From contig CALLOA010000113.1 in assembly GCA_938005265.1 (NCBI GenBank), forward strand, positions 1 through 64,000: DNA of 64,000 nucleotides. Reading direction: 5' to 3'. The stretch is from an uncultured Granulosicoccaceae bacterium. Its GTDB lineage: Bacteria > Pseudomonadota > Gammaproteobacteria > Granulosicoccales > Granulosicoccaceae. How positions within the stretch are numbered: position 1 is the first letter of the stretch; every line of letters begins with the position of its first letter. Below are positions 47,068 to 55,376 of the stretch, piece after piece. Made by a program: the position numbers and the translations under genes. The notes under the pieces are model-generated. The model searched no databases and was not told the DNA's origin. It was given only the letters and a program-made list of their open reading frames with translations.

Positions 47068-49422
47068 ATGAGCAAGTACAAAATTGCACGAGTCTTTTGT
47101 TGTATATCCTGTTTCTTTCCTTTAGTGGCAAACAGTGCACCGAGACCTCTGTCACCACTTATGGACTCAACAGCTTTTACCCATAATACTCAGGCTGATT
47201 TCAAAGCTATTGAGTGTGGATTAACAAATACAATTTCAAATTGCATTCCATCTCAGTCCAGCACTTATCAGCCCCAACAGATTGCAGCTTTCAGATCAAG
47301 TAGCACGGTCAAAAGGCTGCCCGAGATTAGTGTCAACTACCAAAAAAGGCATCTAATCATCAGTGAATACGACGATTATTCCACTGAAGAAGAAACCACA
47401 AACCAAGACTTTTCCCGGCACTTTAACGGCTTCCTTTCAATACAAAACCTGGGTTTTGGCTCTGGGTGGATGAGTAACTTTCATAGCAGGATTTATTCTG
47501 TTAACAAATTCCAGTTAACTATCTTGACTCCTGAGGGCCGACTTGTTCGCTTCGAAAAGTCAGAGAAGGTCTTTAGCGCAGAGAATTTGCAATACGGAAA
47601 AATTGAAATAAAAGAACCATTCCTGCAATGGAATAGCCCAAAATTTGGACTCATCGAATTTAAAGGACAATTTCCTGTACGCGTCAACCCCATTAACGGG
47701 CAGCCGTACACACTGCATTATCGCAACAATCAACTTGCAGAAGTCCGATACAAAAATGGCAAATCAATCAATTTCTATTATGAGGGTAATGGCCTTCAGA
47801 TTACAGAGGTTGAATTTTCAGATGGCCATACAGCTTACTATTCTTACAACAAAAACAAGCTTACAGCCGTAACAATAAAATCAAAGTCAAGCCAATTTAA
47901 TCTAGACACTAAAAACAAGAATGATTTACCGCTTTGCACTAATTGCGAGACTATCAGGAATTACCAGTATGAAGACTCAATGCCACCTGAAAGAGCAACA
48001 CTCACTGGAATATCGGCAGTTGCAGCAGACAAAAAAAAACATCGCGTTCTGGATGCCGCCTATTATGAATCAGGCCACCTTAGGGAGCTGACAAACTATA
48101 AAACTAACACAGTTATCAGGTTTCTAAAGCGCACAGACTCTAAACATAACTTTAATCAAGAGTCCAAATCCATGGAACTCAAAGAGCGGGGAGAAACCCA
48201 AGAAAAAAAACCATGCGAAACATGCACCAGAACTGTCAGCATTCTCGCAGACGAGAATACAGGTAGAAAGTCAATCAAAAGTGGCATTTTTCTGGCTGAC
48301 TGGGTCATTGAAAACAATGCTCCGGCAACTCGATTCTCAGTCTACACAGCAAAAGATACGGACCCTCCTTCGATGGATAGATCTGAGGAAACTATTACTA
48401 TCAAACACAGGGATAATTGGGGTCGACCTACTGTACTCAATTCGAGTAGATTTGGTGAGGTTCAGATAAGTTATAAGCGCAAAAATAAAATCGAAAAGCA
48501 GCAATTTCCAATCAAAACCGAAAAAAAATCAGGGTTTGACAATACGGGTTCCGTTCAATCAGTAAGTAACATATCCAACAAATTCAATTCCATTAATTTG
48601 CAGAATCATATGGATGGTTACAGACCCACAGTGTTCACGCTTAGTGATCGCAACCCAATGGCCATGGCAAACGAAGCTGTAACACTCGTTCGACTGGACA
48701 TCATTGCAAGAAGTTTGTTGGATCAACACTGTCTGATTGACCCTATCACGCTCCCGGAAGGGAACGACATAGACGAGGCAATCAATACCTTACCTATAGT
48801 CACAAACGAAACTACTCTTGACGAAATGGGACCGGACTCAGAATCACAGTGCAACACACAATTGCCCAATCCATCAACAGATTCTACTCCGGGGAACAGC
48901 AGTACAATCAGCTCTTTAGACCAAGATTTTCTATTTATAGATCTTCAGCCAGAAGATTGCTCCAGTTTTTTCGACATAACCAGCCCTATTGGAAGAGGCA
49001 GTGCCATAGAGCAAGCCATCGGGCAACATGAAAACTACACTAACGCCTTGCACACCGCTTATTGGTTCCCGGTTGTTGACTTTGTCATAGATCGAACTGC
49101 AGTCGTACAGATAAGCCGAGACCTGAGTGTGGACAGTTACAGTGGCGATACTGGTGCACAAACGCTTTACAATCGCCTCATGCAAGAAGCAGCAATGATC
49201 AGCGAGCGATTCTTGCAACCATTAAATGAAAACGGCTTTATCACTGCTTCAGATAGCGTACAGACTACAACCATTAACCGGAATCAGATAGACAACGTGC
49301 GCTTCGAACTGATCATTCAACAAGGGATGGTAAACCCGGAACAGCTAAGTCAGATTGAATTGGCAGGTGTGGAAATGCTGGCTCAGTACGGCATCCAGCT
49401 GAATGTTATTACGATACCCTGA
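47068..49422 (+). CDS. Secreted YD-repeat/Rhs-like protein with novel C-terminal domain
   Basis: 784 residues from the ATG at 47068, with a strong AAGGAGG about 11 nt upstream; a longer in-frame start at 46996 lacks one. A signal peptide (about 5-27) is followed by an Rhs-like N-terminal region (FNGFLSIQNLGFGSGWMSNFHSRIY; TILTPEGRLVRFE). YD-like strands follow (YTLHYRNNQLAEVRYKNGKSINFYYE; YYSYNKNKLTAVTI), and two CxxC pairs (CTNCE, CETC). The last 250 residues are distinct, Asp/Ser/Thr-rich with several cysteines, and resemble no toxin known to me. The protein is shorter than Rhs toxins (over 1200) and lacks the DPxG core. It may be an adhesin or surface processor. Confidence 0.6.
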   Translation: MSKYKIARVFCCISCFFPLVANSAPRPLSPLMDSTAFTHNTQADFKAIECGLTNTISNCIPSQSSTYQPQQIAAFRSSSTVKRLPEISVNYQKRHLIISEYDDYSTEEETTNQDFSRHFNGFLSIQNLGFGSGWMSNFHSRIYSVNKFQLTILTPEGRLVRFEKSEKVFSAENLQYGKIEIKEPFLQWNSPKFGLIEFKGQFPVRVNPINGQPYTLHYRNNQLAEVRYKNGKSINFYYEGNGLQITEVEFSDGHTAYYSYNKNKLTAVTIKSKSSQFNLDTKNKNDLPLCTNCETIRNYQYEDSMPPERATLTGISAVAADKKKHRVLDAAYYESGHLRELTNYKTNTVIRFLKRTDSKHNFNQESKSMELKERGETQEKKPCETCTRTVSILADENTGRKSIKSGIFLADWVIENNAPATRFSVYTAKDTDPPSMDRSEETITIKHRDNWGRPTVLNSSRFGEVQISYKRKNKIEKQQFPIKTEKKSGFDNTGSVQSVSNISNKFNSINLQNHMDGYRPTVFTLSDRNPMAMANEAVTLVRLDIIARSLLDQHCLIDPITLPEGNDIDEAINTLPIVTNETTLDEMGPDSESQCNTQLPNPSTDSTPGNSSTISSLDQDFLFIDLQPEDCSSFFDITSPIGRGSAIEQAIGQHENYTNALHTAYWFPVVDFVIDRTAVVQISRDLSVDSYSGDTGAQTLYNRLMQEAAMISERFLQPLNENGFITASDSVQTTTINRNQIDNVRFELIIQQGMVNPEQLSQIELAGVEMLAQYGIQLNVITIP

Positions 49423-49622
49423 AATGGCAAGCAGACGGGATAGCAAAAAACTCTGATTGTAATTTTTACCGTCGGTAGAATCCCAAACTCAACGATGAGC
49501 AGTGATAAACAGGTAATAGTTGCAGAATTTATTGAGGATGACTGACAGTCAGGCTGCAAAAATGCAGCCTGATGTCATACCAAGAGAAAGTCAGAAGAAG
49601 TAACTCAGAAGAAATTCTATTT

Positions 49623-50318
49623 TCAAGTAGAAACCTGGTATGCCGGCCGGCCGGGAACTGCGTGAACCAGGTGTCCTTCCTTTATCAACACTCTCGCACC
49701 CTTGTCACCAACAATAACCTTTAATGGCTGATTGGGCGGCATGCGAACCCATGAATATTTTTCATAACCTGTCGATGGTTCGAAAAAATCGCCCGACAGG
49801 ACTAACACTTCGAGCCCATTACACTGATTGACCACTACATGGTGATTAGCATCCCAATGTTCAATCCTGACATCTTCGCGTTCGTCGCCATAGAGCTGTT
49901 GTACCAGAACGCCAGGACGGGAGCGGCGCGTTTTCTTTGCCTGGCTAAAGGCATCGATGTTTACTTGTGCTCGATCACGCGGTGAAAATTGCCATGTTTT
50001 CACAAACAACAATCCACCACGATCAGAATATGGCTCTTGTTTGCTGCCCGGTGGAAAGCGCATGTATGAACCGACCGGATAGTCGCCTCTTTCATCCTGG
50101 AAATCACCCTCCAAGACAAGCATTTCTTTGCCTCCGCTGAGCACCTCAGCTGGTAACAATGCTCGTTTCGATAAGCGCATCAACTGTGTAGCCACTGGTT
50201 TATCACCATTCACCAGATCAAAGTACAGAGACTCTGACATGCCTCCAGGATCTTTACGCCATTTGGCTCGGCTACCATGTACAACAACTTTTTTTTTAAT
50301 ATCGTAGTTTATATGCAC
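49623..50318 (-). CDS. ChrR-like cupin protein with two cupin repeats
   Basis: 231 residues from a GTG start at 50318 with GGAGG about 7 nt upstream. Two cupin domains in tandem: LLPAEVLSGGKEMLVLEGDFQDERGDYPVGSYMRFPPGS and CNGLEVLVLSGDFFEPSTGYEKYSWVRMPPN. The repeats resemble the cupin of ChrR, the zinc anti-sigma factor for ECF sigma E in Rhodobacter, but the N-terminal zinc-binding anti-sigma domain is absent. It could bind small molecules or metals (few conserved His remain). It stands alone; no sigma gene is adjacent. Confidence 0.75.
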   Translation of the reverse strand: MHINYDIKKKVVVHGSRAKWRKDPGGMSESLYFDLVNGDKPVATQLMRLSKRALLPAEVLSGGKEMLVLEGDFQDERGDYPVGSYMRFPPGSKQEPYSDRGGLLFVKTWQFSPRDRAQVNIDAFSQAKKTRRSRPGVLVQQLYGDEREDVRIEHWDANHHVVVNQCNGLEVLVLSGDFFEPSTGYEKYSWVRMPPNQPLKVIVGDKGARVLIKEGHLVHAVPGRPAYQVST

Positions 50319-50692
50319 AACGTCCCTCCATTTTCAGAGCTGGGAGCTAACAAAGAAGCCACCACAAATTTCCTATGGGCAGTCTTTCGTATTTTGCTCA
50401 CCGCTTTTGCTTCTTTTGTAGCTCTGGTCTTTTATGCCCGGTATTACCAGGCTATTGTTTTTCCGGTGCGTTCCCGGTCGCTACGCCTTGCACTCCTGAT
50501 CAGCCATTGACAGATTATTGCCACTCAGTGCGCACCCCAAAGACGAGGGATATACTGTGTAAAAAAAAAACAAAAAAATCCAGAACTTTTTTTCATATTG
50601 TTGTCAGCCAGTTTTTGGCCATTTATTTTCAACAACCTAGCAACTGAATCTGATGTTGATCCTATGAAACCAGAGGCATCAGTGAACTGCCA
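50319..50692. other. Intergenic region
   Basis: 374 bp between the cupin gene start and the ABC exporter gene end. It contains poly-A/T runs near 50561-50590. No supported gene, RNA or repeat was found. Confidence 0.5.
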
Positions 50693-52516
50693 TCACTCCA
50701 GAAAACCACCAGATTGTCGCTTCCACAGGTCTGAGTACAGGCCATTTCCGGCGATAAGTTCGTCATGGGAACCGCTCTCAATAATCTGCCCCTTCTCCAT
50801 GACAATGAGCCGATCCATCTGCGAGATTGTTGACAATCGATGGGCGATGGCCAGCACCGTCTTGCCCTTCATCAGAGCATTCAGATTCTCCTGAATGGCC
50901 GCCTCCACTTCAGAATCAAGGGCTGACGTTGCTTCATCCAGAATCAGAATTGGTGCGTCTTTCAAAAAAACCCGGGCGATTGCAATACGCTGACGCTGCC
51001 CGCCAGACAGGGTTACACCACGCTCCCCCACCATGGCATCAAAGCCGCGATACCCGTTGACATCAACAAGGTCACGAATAAAATCCTCAGCGTTTGCACG
51101 GCGTGCTGCTGTAACTACTTCTTCGTGATTGGCATCGCGTCTGCCATAGGCAATATTGTCAAACACACTACGATGCAACAGAGAAGTATCCTGTGTCACA
51201 ACACTGATGTTGGCTCGCAAACTATCCTGGCTTACTGCTGCAATGTCAGTACCGTCAATGGCAATCCTTCCCTGATTGAGGTCATACAATCGCAGCAGCA
51301 AATTAACCAGTGTTGTTTTACCGGCACCCGAACGGCCAACTATGCCCACCTTTTCACCAGCCGCTATTTGCAGTGTCATGTCTTTGATGACTGGCAATTG
51401 CTGCACGTAATCAAATGACACTTCGTTAAACTCAACGCCACCTGCATTAACTACAAGTTCTGTAGCATCGGGTCGGTCCACCACTTCTCGCTCTCTGGCG
51501 AGCGTGTTGATACCGTCGCGCACGATACCAATGTTCTCAAATAGCGCTGACACTTCCCACATGATCCAATGCGACAAACCATGCAAACGAAGTATCACGG
51601 CCAGTGCAACAGCAACAGCACCTGCACCGACGGCGTTTTCCTTCCACAATAAAAGCCCGACCAACAAGGTCACGGCCATCAACACCATGCCACTGACATC
51701 AACACAGATCTGGAAGCCGGATGACAGACGCATCTGTTTATAAACGGTGGTCAGAAAGCCATCCATACCCGCTTTGGCATAATCCGCTTCACGCCCGGCA
51801 TGGGAAAAAAGTTTTACTGTTGCTATATTGGTGTAACTGTCAATGACACGGCCAGTCATCAAGGCACGAGCATCCGCCTGTTTGGTTGAGACTTCGCTAA
51901 GGCGCGGCACAAAGTAGAACAACACCGCAAGGTAAAAAATCAACCATGCTAAAAACGGCAGCATCAAACGCCAATCAGTACCGGCCATCAATACCAGTAC
52001 ACTGAGAAAATACACAGCAATGTAAACCAGAATATCGAGCAGCTTCATCACGGTTTCACGCACCGCCAATGATGTCTGCATTACCTTGGTACCGATACGG
52101 CCGGCAAATTCATTGTTGAAAAATGTCTGGCTTTGCTTCAACACATAGCGATGTGCCTGCCAGCGAATCACCATCGGCAGGTTACCGAGCAGGGTCTGGT
52201 GAACCAGCACCGTCTGCAGTATGGCCAGCAGTGGGAACACCACCAGCAGTACCAGAGCCATCAAGATCAGCGCAGCGGACTTTTCCGAAAACAGGGTCTC
52301 CGGATCAGTCACAGCCAGCCAATCGACTATGCTGCCCATAAAAGCAAACAACGAGACCTCAACAATGGCTATCAGTGCGGAAAGCACTGACATGGCAAGC
52401 AAGTATTTCCAGGATGATCGACAGAAATGTAAACAGAAGCCGAACAGCGTCGAAGGCGGCTGAACAGGCTCTTCCGGCGGGTAAGGATTTACTAGTTTTT
52501 CGAAGAAACTATACAC
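50693..52516 (-). CDS. ABC exporter (fused permease-ATPase, MsbA-like)
   Basis: 607 residues from a GTG at 52516. The N-terminal half has six membrane helices. The C-terminal ATPase has Walker A GRSGAGKTTLVN, Q-loop, signature LSGGQRQRIAIAR, Walker B ILILDEATSALD and H-loop AIAHRLST. It should work as a homodimer exporting lipids or drugs. No ribosome site is seen before the GTG, and a terminator-like hairpin lies 12 nt upstream, so expression or start choice is unclear. Substrate unknown. Confidence 0.85.
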   Translation of the reverse strand: MYSFFEKLVNPYPPEEPVQPPSTLFGFCLHFCRSSWKYLLAMSVLSALIAIVEVSLFAFMGSIVDWLAVTDPETLFSEKSAALILMALVLLVVFPLLAILQTVLVHQTLLGNLPMVIRWQAHRYVLKQSQTFFNNEFAGRIGTKVMQTSLAVRETVMKLLDILVYIAVYFLSVLVLMAGTDWRLMLPFLAWLIFYLAVLFYFVPRLSEVSTKQADARALMTGRVIDSYTNIATVKLFSHAGREADYAKAGMDGFLTTVYKQMRLSSGFQICVDVSGMVLMAVTLLVGLLLWKENAVGAGAVAVALAVILRLHGLSHWIMWEVSALFENIGIVRDGINTLAREREVVDRPDATELVVNAGGVEFNEVSFDYVQQLPVIKDMTLQIAAGEKVGIVGRSGAGKTTLVNLLLRLYDLNQGRIAIDGTDIAAVSQDSLRANISVVTQDTSLLHRSVFDNIAYGRRDANHEEVVTAARRANAEDFIRDLVDVNGYRGFDAMVGERGVTLSGGQRQRIAIARVFLKDAPILILDEATSALDSEVEAAIQENLNALMKGKTVLAIAHRLSTISQMDRLIVMEKGQIIESGSHDELIAGNGLYSDLWKRQSGGFLE

Positions 52517-52527
52517 AGTGCTTAAAC

Positions 52528-52558
52528 AAAAAACCCCTGCGATTGGCAGGGGTTTTTA
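52528..52558 (-). terminator. Bidirectional-type intrinsic terminator of the tRNA-Ser transcript
   Basis: CCCCTGC (52534-52540) and GCAGGGG (52546-52552) form a 7-bp stem with a 5-nt loop, flanked by an A run on one side and a T run on the other. On the minus strand it follows the tRNA-Ser repeat array and ends just before the ABC exporter GTG. Confidence 0.85.
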
Positions 52559-52568
52559 TTATGTGAAT

Positions 52569-52811
52569 TGGCGGGGAGAGAGGGATTCGAACCCTCCCAT
52601 TGCGAGGGTGTGAACCGTAACTCTGCTGTTCCACGTTTGCTTTTTGTATTGGCGGAGAGAGAGGGATTCGAACCCTCCCATTGAGAGGGTGTGAACCGTT
52701 GCTCTGTTCCCAATTTACTTGCGCATCGTGTATTGGCGGAGAGAGAGGGATTCGAACCCTCCCATACCGAAGGGTGTGAACCGTTACTCTATTCCAAATA
52801 CATTTATAAAT
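52569..52811 (-). repeat. Three tandem 3'-half tRNA-Ser repeats
   Basis: Three units, with CCA ends at 52734, 52650 and 52569 (spacings 78, 84, 81 bp from the tRNA), lie downstream of and in line with tRNA-Ser. Each preserves the T arm, the 3' acceptor strand and CCA exactly or with one mismatch, and part of the variable arm (ACGGTTCACACC). Weak similarity extends back to the anticodon region (GGAA). The 5' half is missing, so none can form a tRNA. All three units share a hairpin absent from the true tRNA: ACCCTC/GAGGGT around a 7-nt loop (wobble in the unit nearest the tRNA). Confidence 0.85.
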
Positions 52812-52903
52812 TGGCGGAGAGAGAGGGATTCGAACCCTCGATACGGTGTGAACCGTATACCAACTTTCCAGGCTGGCTCCTTCGACCACTCGGACACCTC
52901 TCC
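52812..52903 (-). tRNA. tRNA-Ser(GGA)
   Basis: 92 nt on the minus strand, beginning GGAGAGGTGTCCGAGTGG and ending CTCTCCGCCA with an encoded CCA. The anticodon stem-loop is CCAGC-CTGGAAA-GTTGG with anticodon GGA. It has a long variable arm (ATACGGT/ACCGTAT) typical of class II Ser tRNAs and an intact T arm (GAGGG/CCCTC around TTCGAAT). It is followed by three partial copies of its own 3' half. Confidence 0.95.
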
Positions 52904-53258
52904 GGGACACACAACACTCACAGGTTAGTCCCTAATCCCTGCTTGTTACTGTTTGTTGATTTGAGCAACCTACACTACATAGAGCAATGACCTGCCTGCT
53001 TCGTCACAAGCGAGCTGGTAGAAGGTAACTTGTTAGTCAACAATGATTTCAAACATAATTACCCGGGTTATCTTTCCCGGAATTTCTTCCGGTCCGAATT
53101 TTCTTACCCATTTTTTTAGCTACATTTTTTAGCTACAACTTATAGCTGGTCTTATCTAAATCAGCCAGCCTGTTGTTTTTATTGGTTCCCTTTTTTATGG
53201 GTTCCTTTTAAAGCACCTTTTGCCGATCTCTTGCCAGCAATCACTCGATTGATGGCAC
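52904..53258. other. AT-rich intergenic region with short duplication
   Basis: 355 bp with no supported gene. It contains a two-copy ATTTTTT(T)AGCTAC duplication at 53110-53136 and a pair of similar GGTTCC-plus-T-run segments near 53184-53208. The tRNA promoter must lie in its left part. Confidence 0.5.
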
Positions 53259-53585
53259 CTACTCCGCACTATTGGGAGTGTAGATCGGAGAAGGAAACTT
53301 GGCCACTTTGCCGTCAAGGTCTGCAACCTTGGGCGTGCCCTTTTTCTCAACCTCATCAATTCTTATTATTGAATGCATCGGGATGATAGTTTGCTTCACC
53401 CCATCGAACTCGGATTTTAGCTTTTCTTCCGCAGGATCAACAACCATTGATGTATTGGTATCAAATACCAAGTCCCGCAAAACCACAAATCCGTACATAT
53501 CGCCCTGAAAGCACTCACGGGCATAAATTTCAAACATCTTGTCCTGGCTGATGAAACGAACCCGGTACATACGATTGTCAGTCAT
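53259..53585 (-). CDS. DUF1820 family protein
   Basis: 108 residues. The sequence YRVRFISQDKMFEIYARECFQGDMYGFVVLRDLVFD and IPMHSIIRIDEVEKKG matches the small DUF1820 family, conserved in gammaproteobacteria and of unknown function. No signal peptide or helices are evident, so it is cytoplasmic. It is monocistronic. It supports the gammaproteobacterial assignment. Confidence 0.85.
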   Translation of the reverse strand: MTDNRMYRVRFISQDKMFEIYARECFQGDMYGFVVLRDLVFDTNTSMVVDPAEEKLKSEFDGVKQTIIPMHSIIRIDEVEKKGTPKVADLDGKVAKFPSPIYTPNSAE

Positions 53586-53779
53586 ACAAAGTACTTACAT
53601 ATAGCAAAGCTATGCTGGATAGCTACTGTAGTAGCTGTCAACGAAAAATGCGTTTGAGGTAATCTGCATTCTTCGCGGCCATATAGCCTTCGCAAAAAAC
53701 TACTGCTTACTCTCAAGTTGCGAATGGTAACACAGTCAACAACCTGTCCCTGGCGATAAGACAGGGCTGCAATGGGCCA

Positions 53780-54592
53780 TCAGCGACGTCGCCGTGCCCG
53801 CCGTTTGTGGCGCGGGTGTACAGGCACTACTCTAAGCCCTCCTGAACCCGCAGGTTTTACGGAACATGCCTCCATCAACGAGTTTACATCGGCAACTGGC
53901 AGTTCACTATGAGCCCCTCGCTTTAACCATTTAGGCAGGATAATTGGCCCATAGCGCACTCTGATAAGGCGACTGACAACGAAGCCCTGGGATTCCCACA
54001 AACGCCGCACTTCGCGGTTTCGCCCTTCCTTCAATACGACCTGAAACCAGCGATTGGCTGAATCCTCAGAGCTTCGCTCTTCTCGTATTTTGTCAAATTT
54101 GGCGGGCCCATCTTCCAGCTCAACGCCGTTACGAAGTTGTTCAAGATGAGAATCGCTGACCCGACCATGAACCCTCACCGCATATTCCCTTTCCACCTGG
54201 CTTGACGGGTGCATAAGTGCATTAGCCAGCTCGCCATCCGTAGTCAGCAAGAGCAACCCCAGGGTGTTGATATCCAGTCGCCCGACGCTGATCCAGCGCC
54301 CCATTGCGGGTTTCGGCAGCTTGTCAAAAACTGTTTTACGGTGTTCCGGGTCGTCGCGGCTGGTGACTTCACCAATCGGCTTGTGATAGGCCAGAACCCG
54401 GGAGCTGGTATCTTCACGAACCACTCGATAAAATCGGCCACTAATCGTCAGATCATCGTTCAGTTCCGCACGATCGCCCAATTTGGCAGTTTGGCGGTTC
54501 ACGTTGATTTCGCCAGCAGCAATCAGGCTTTCCAGCTGGCGTCGTGAGCCCAGACCCGAATTTGCCAGTATTTTCTGTAATCGTTCCGCCAT
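53780..54592 (-). CDS. rluB: 23S rRNA pseudouridine synthase RluB
   Basis: 270 residues from the ATG at 54592 (MAERLQK), which fits the family N-terminus; a longer in-frame start at 54619 exists. The S4-like domain (about 1-60) precedes the RsuA-family catalytic domain with D107 in GRLDINTLGLLLLT, and LKEGRNREVRRLWESQG near the end. RluB modifies U2605 of 23S rRNA in E. coli. The tail is Arg-rich (HPRHKRRARRRR), as often in RluB. It is divergent from moaB, 102 bp apart. Confidence 0.88.
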   Translation of the reverse strand: MAERLQKILANSGLGSRRQLESLIAAGEINVNRQTAKLGDRAELNDDLTISGRFYRVVREDTSSRVLAYHKPIGEVTSRDDPEHRKTVFDKLPKPAMGRWISVGRLDINTLGLLLLTTDGELANALMHPSSQVEREYAVRVHGRVSDSHLEQLRNGVELEDGPAKFDKIREERSSEDSANRWFQVVLKEGRNREVRRLWESQGFVVSRLIRVRYGPIILPKWLKRGAHSELPVADVNSLMEACSVKPAGSGGLRVVPVHPRHKRRARRRR

Positions 54593-54694
54593 GCTTGCCC
54601 GGCATCTGCCGCCTGCCATTTTTGGAACCGTATTCTAGCAGAGGCTGAAGAGCTGTTATCATTGAAAGTTGCCGAAGTCAGGACTTCCACACAA

Positions 54695-55222
54695 ATGAAT
54701 AACCCCAAAGCAGCTGAATTTATTCCCCTTAACATAGCGGTTTTGACCATTTCAGATACCCGGGGTGAAGACGAGGACGTATCCGGCAAACTGATTCGCG
54801 AGCGGCTTGAAAGTACGGGACATCGATGCCATGAAAAAGCCATTGTTCGCGATGACAAGTACGAAATACGTGAAGTCATGTCCCGCTGGATACGCGACCC
54901 AGCTGTCAATACCATTATCAGCACGGGAGGCACCGGCATTACCGGGCGGGATGGCACACCGGAAGCTGTGAAGCCGCTACTGGATAAGGAAATCGAAGGA
55001 TTCGGGGAAATGTTCAGGGCACTGTCTTTCGAGGAAATAAAATCCTCTACACTACAATCACGCACTCTGGCCGGGGTCGCTAACTCGACATTTATTTTTG
55101 TGCTGCCCGGTTCATCTGGCGCTTGTCGATTGGCCTGGGACAGGCTCATCGTTGAGCAGCTTGATAACCGCACCCGGCCCTGCAACCTGGTTATGCTGAT
55201 GCCGCGGCTTGATGAAACCTGA
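54695..55222 (+). CDS. moaB: Molybdenum cofactor biosynthesis protein B (MoaB/MogA type)
   Basis: 175 residues from the ATG at 54695; an in-frame TTG at 54662 is less likely. The MoCF-binding motif is clear: IAVLTISDTRG, ISTGGTGITGRDGTPEAV and LPGSSGACRLAWDRLI. Family members adenylylate molybdopterin or bind the precursor during Moco synthesis. It stands alone between rluB and the protease. A short 9-bp tandem repeat follows in the spacer. Confidence 0.88.
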   Translation: MNNPKAAEFIPLNIAVLTISDTRGEDEDVSGKLIRERLESTGHRCHEKAIVRDDKYEIREVMSRWIRDPAVNTIISTGGTGITGRDGTPEAVKPLLDKEIEGFGEMFRALSFEEIKSSTLQSRTLAGVANSTFIFVLPGSSGACRLAWDRLIVEQLDNRTRPCNLVMLMPRLDET

Positions 55223-55256
55223 AGGGTCGCGATGCGGCCCAGGCTGACCAAACTCG

Positions 55257-55274
55257 CCAGATTAGCCAGATTAG
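55257..55274. repeat. 9-bp tandem duplication
   Basis: CCAGATTAG occurs twice, adjacent, at 55257-55265 and 55266-55274. Confidence 0.85.
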
Positions 55275-55376
55275 CCACACTCAGCTCACCCTGAAGAAGC
55301 TCGGAAATGCAGATTATGTGAGCAGATAGACCAGTCAAAGGTCATTGTCTGACACGAAATTTGCAACACGCTACAG

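Noticed and set aside
52569-52811. tRNA-Ser copies as attachment sites of an integrated element
   Set aside because: Copies are only about 80 bp apart with no integrase or cargo between or beside them, so no element is present now; past events remain possible.
52509-52990. Open frames over the tRNA-Ser array encoding RVRIPLSPPI or EREGFEPS repeats
   Set aside because: They are translations of tRNA T-arm and acceptor sequence, a well-known artefact around Ser tRNAs.
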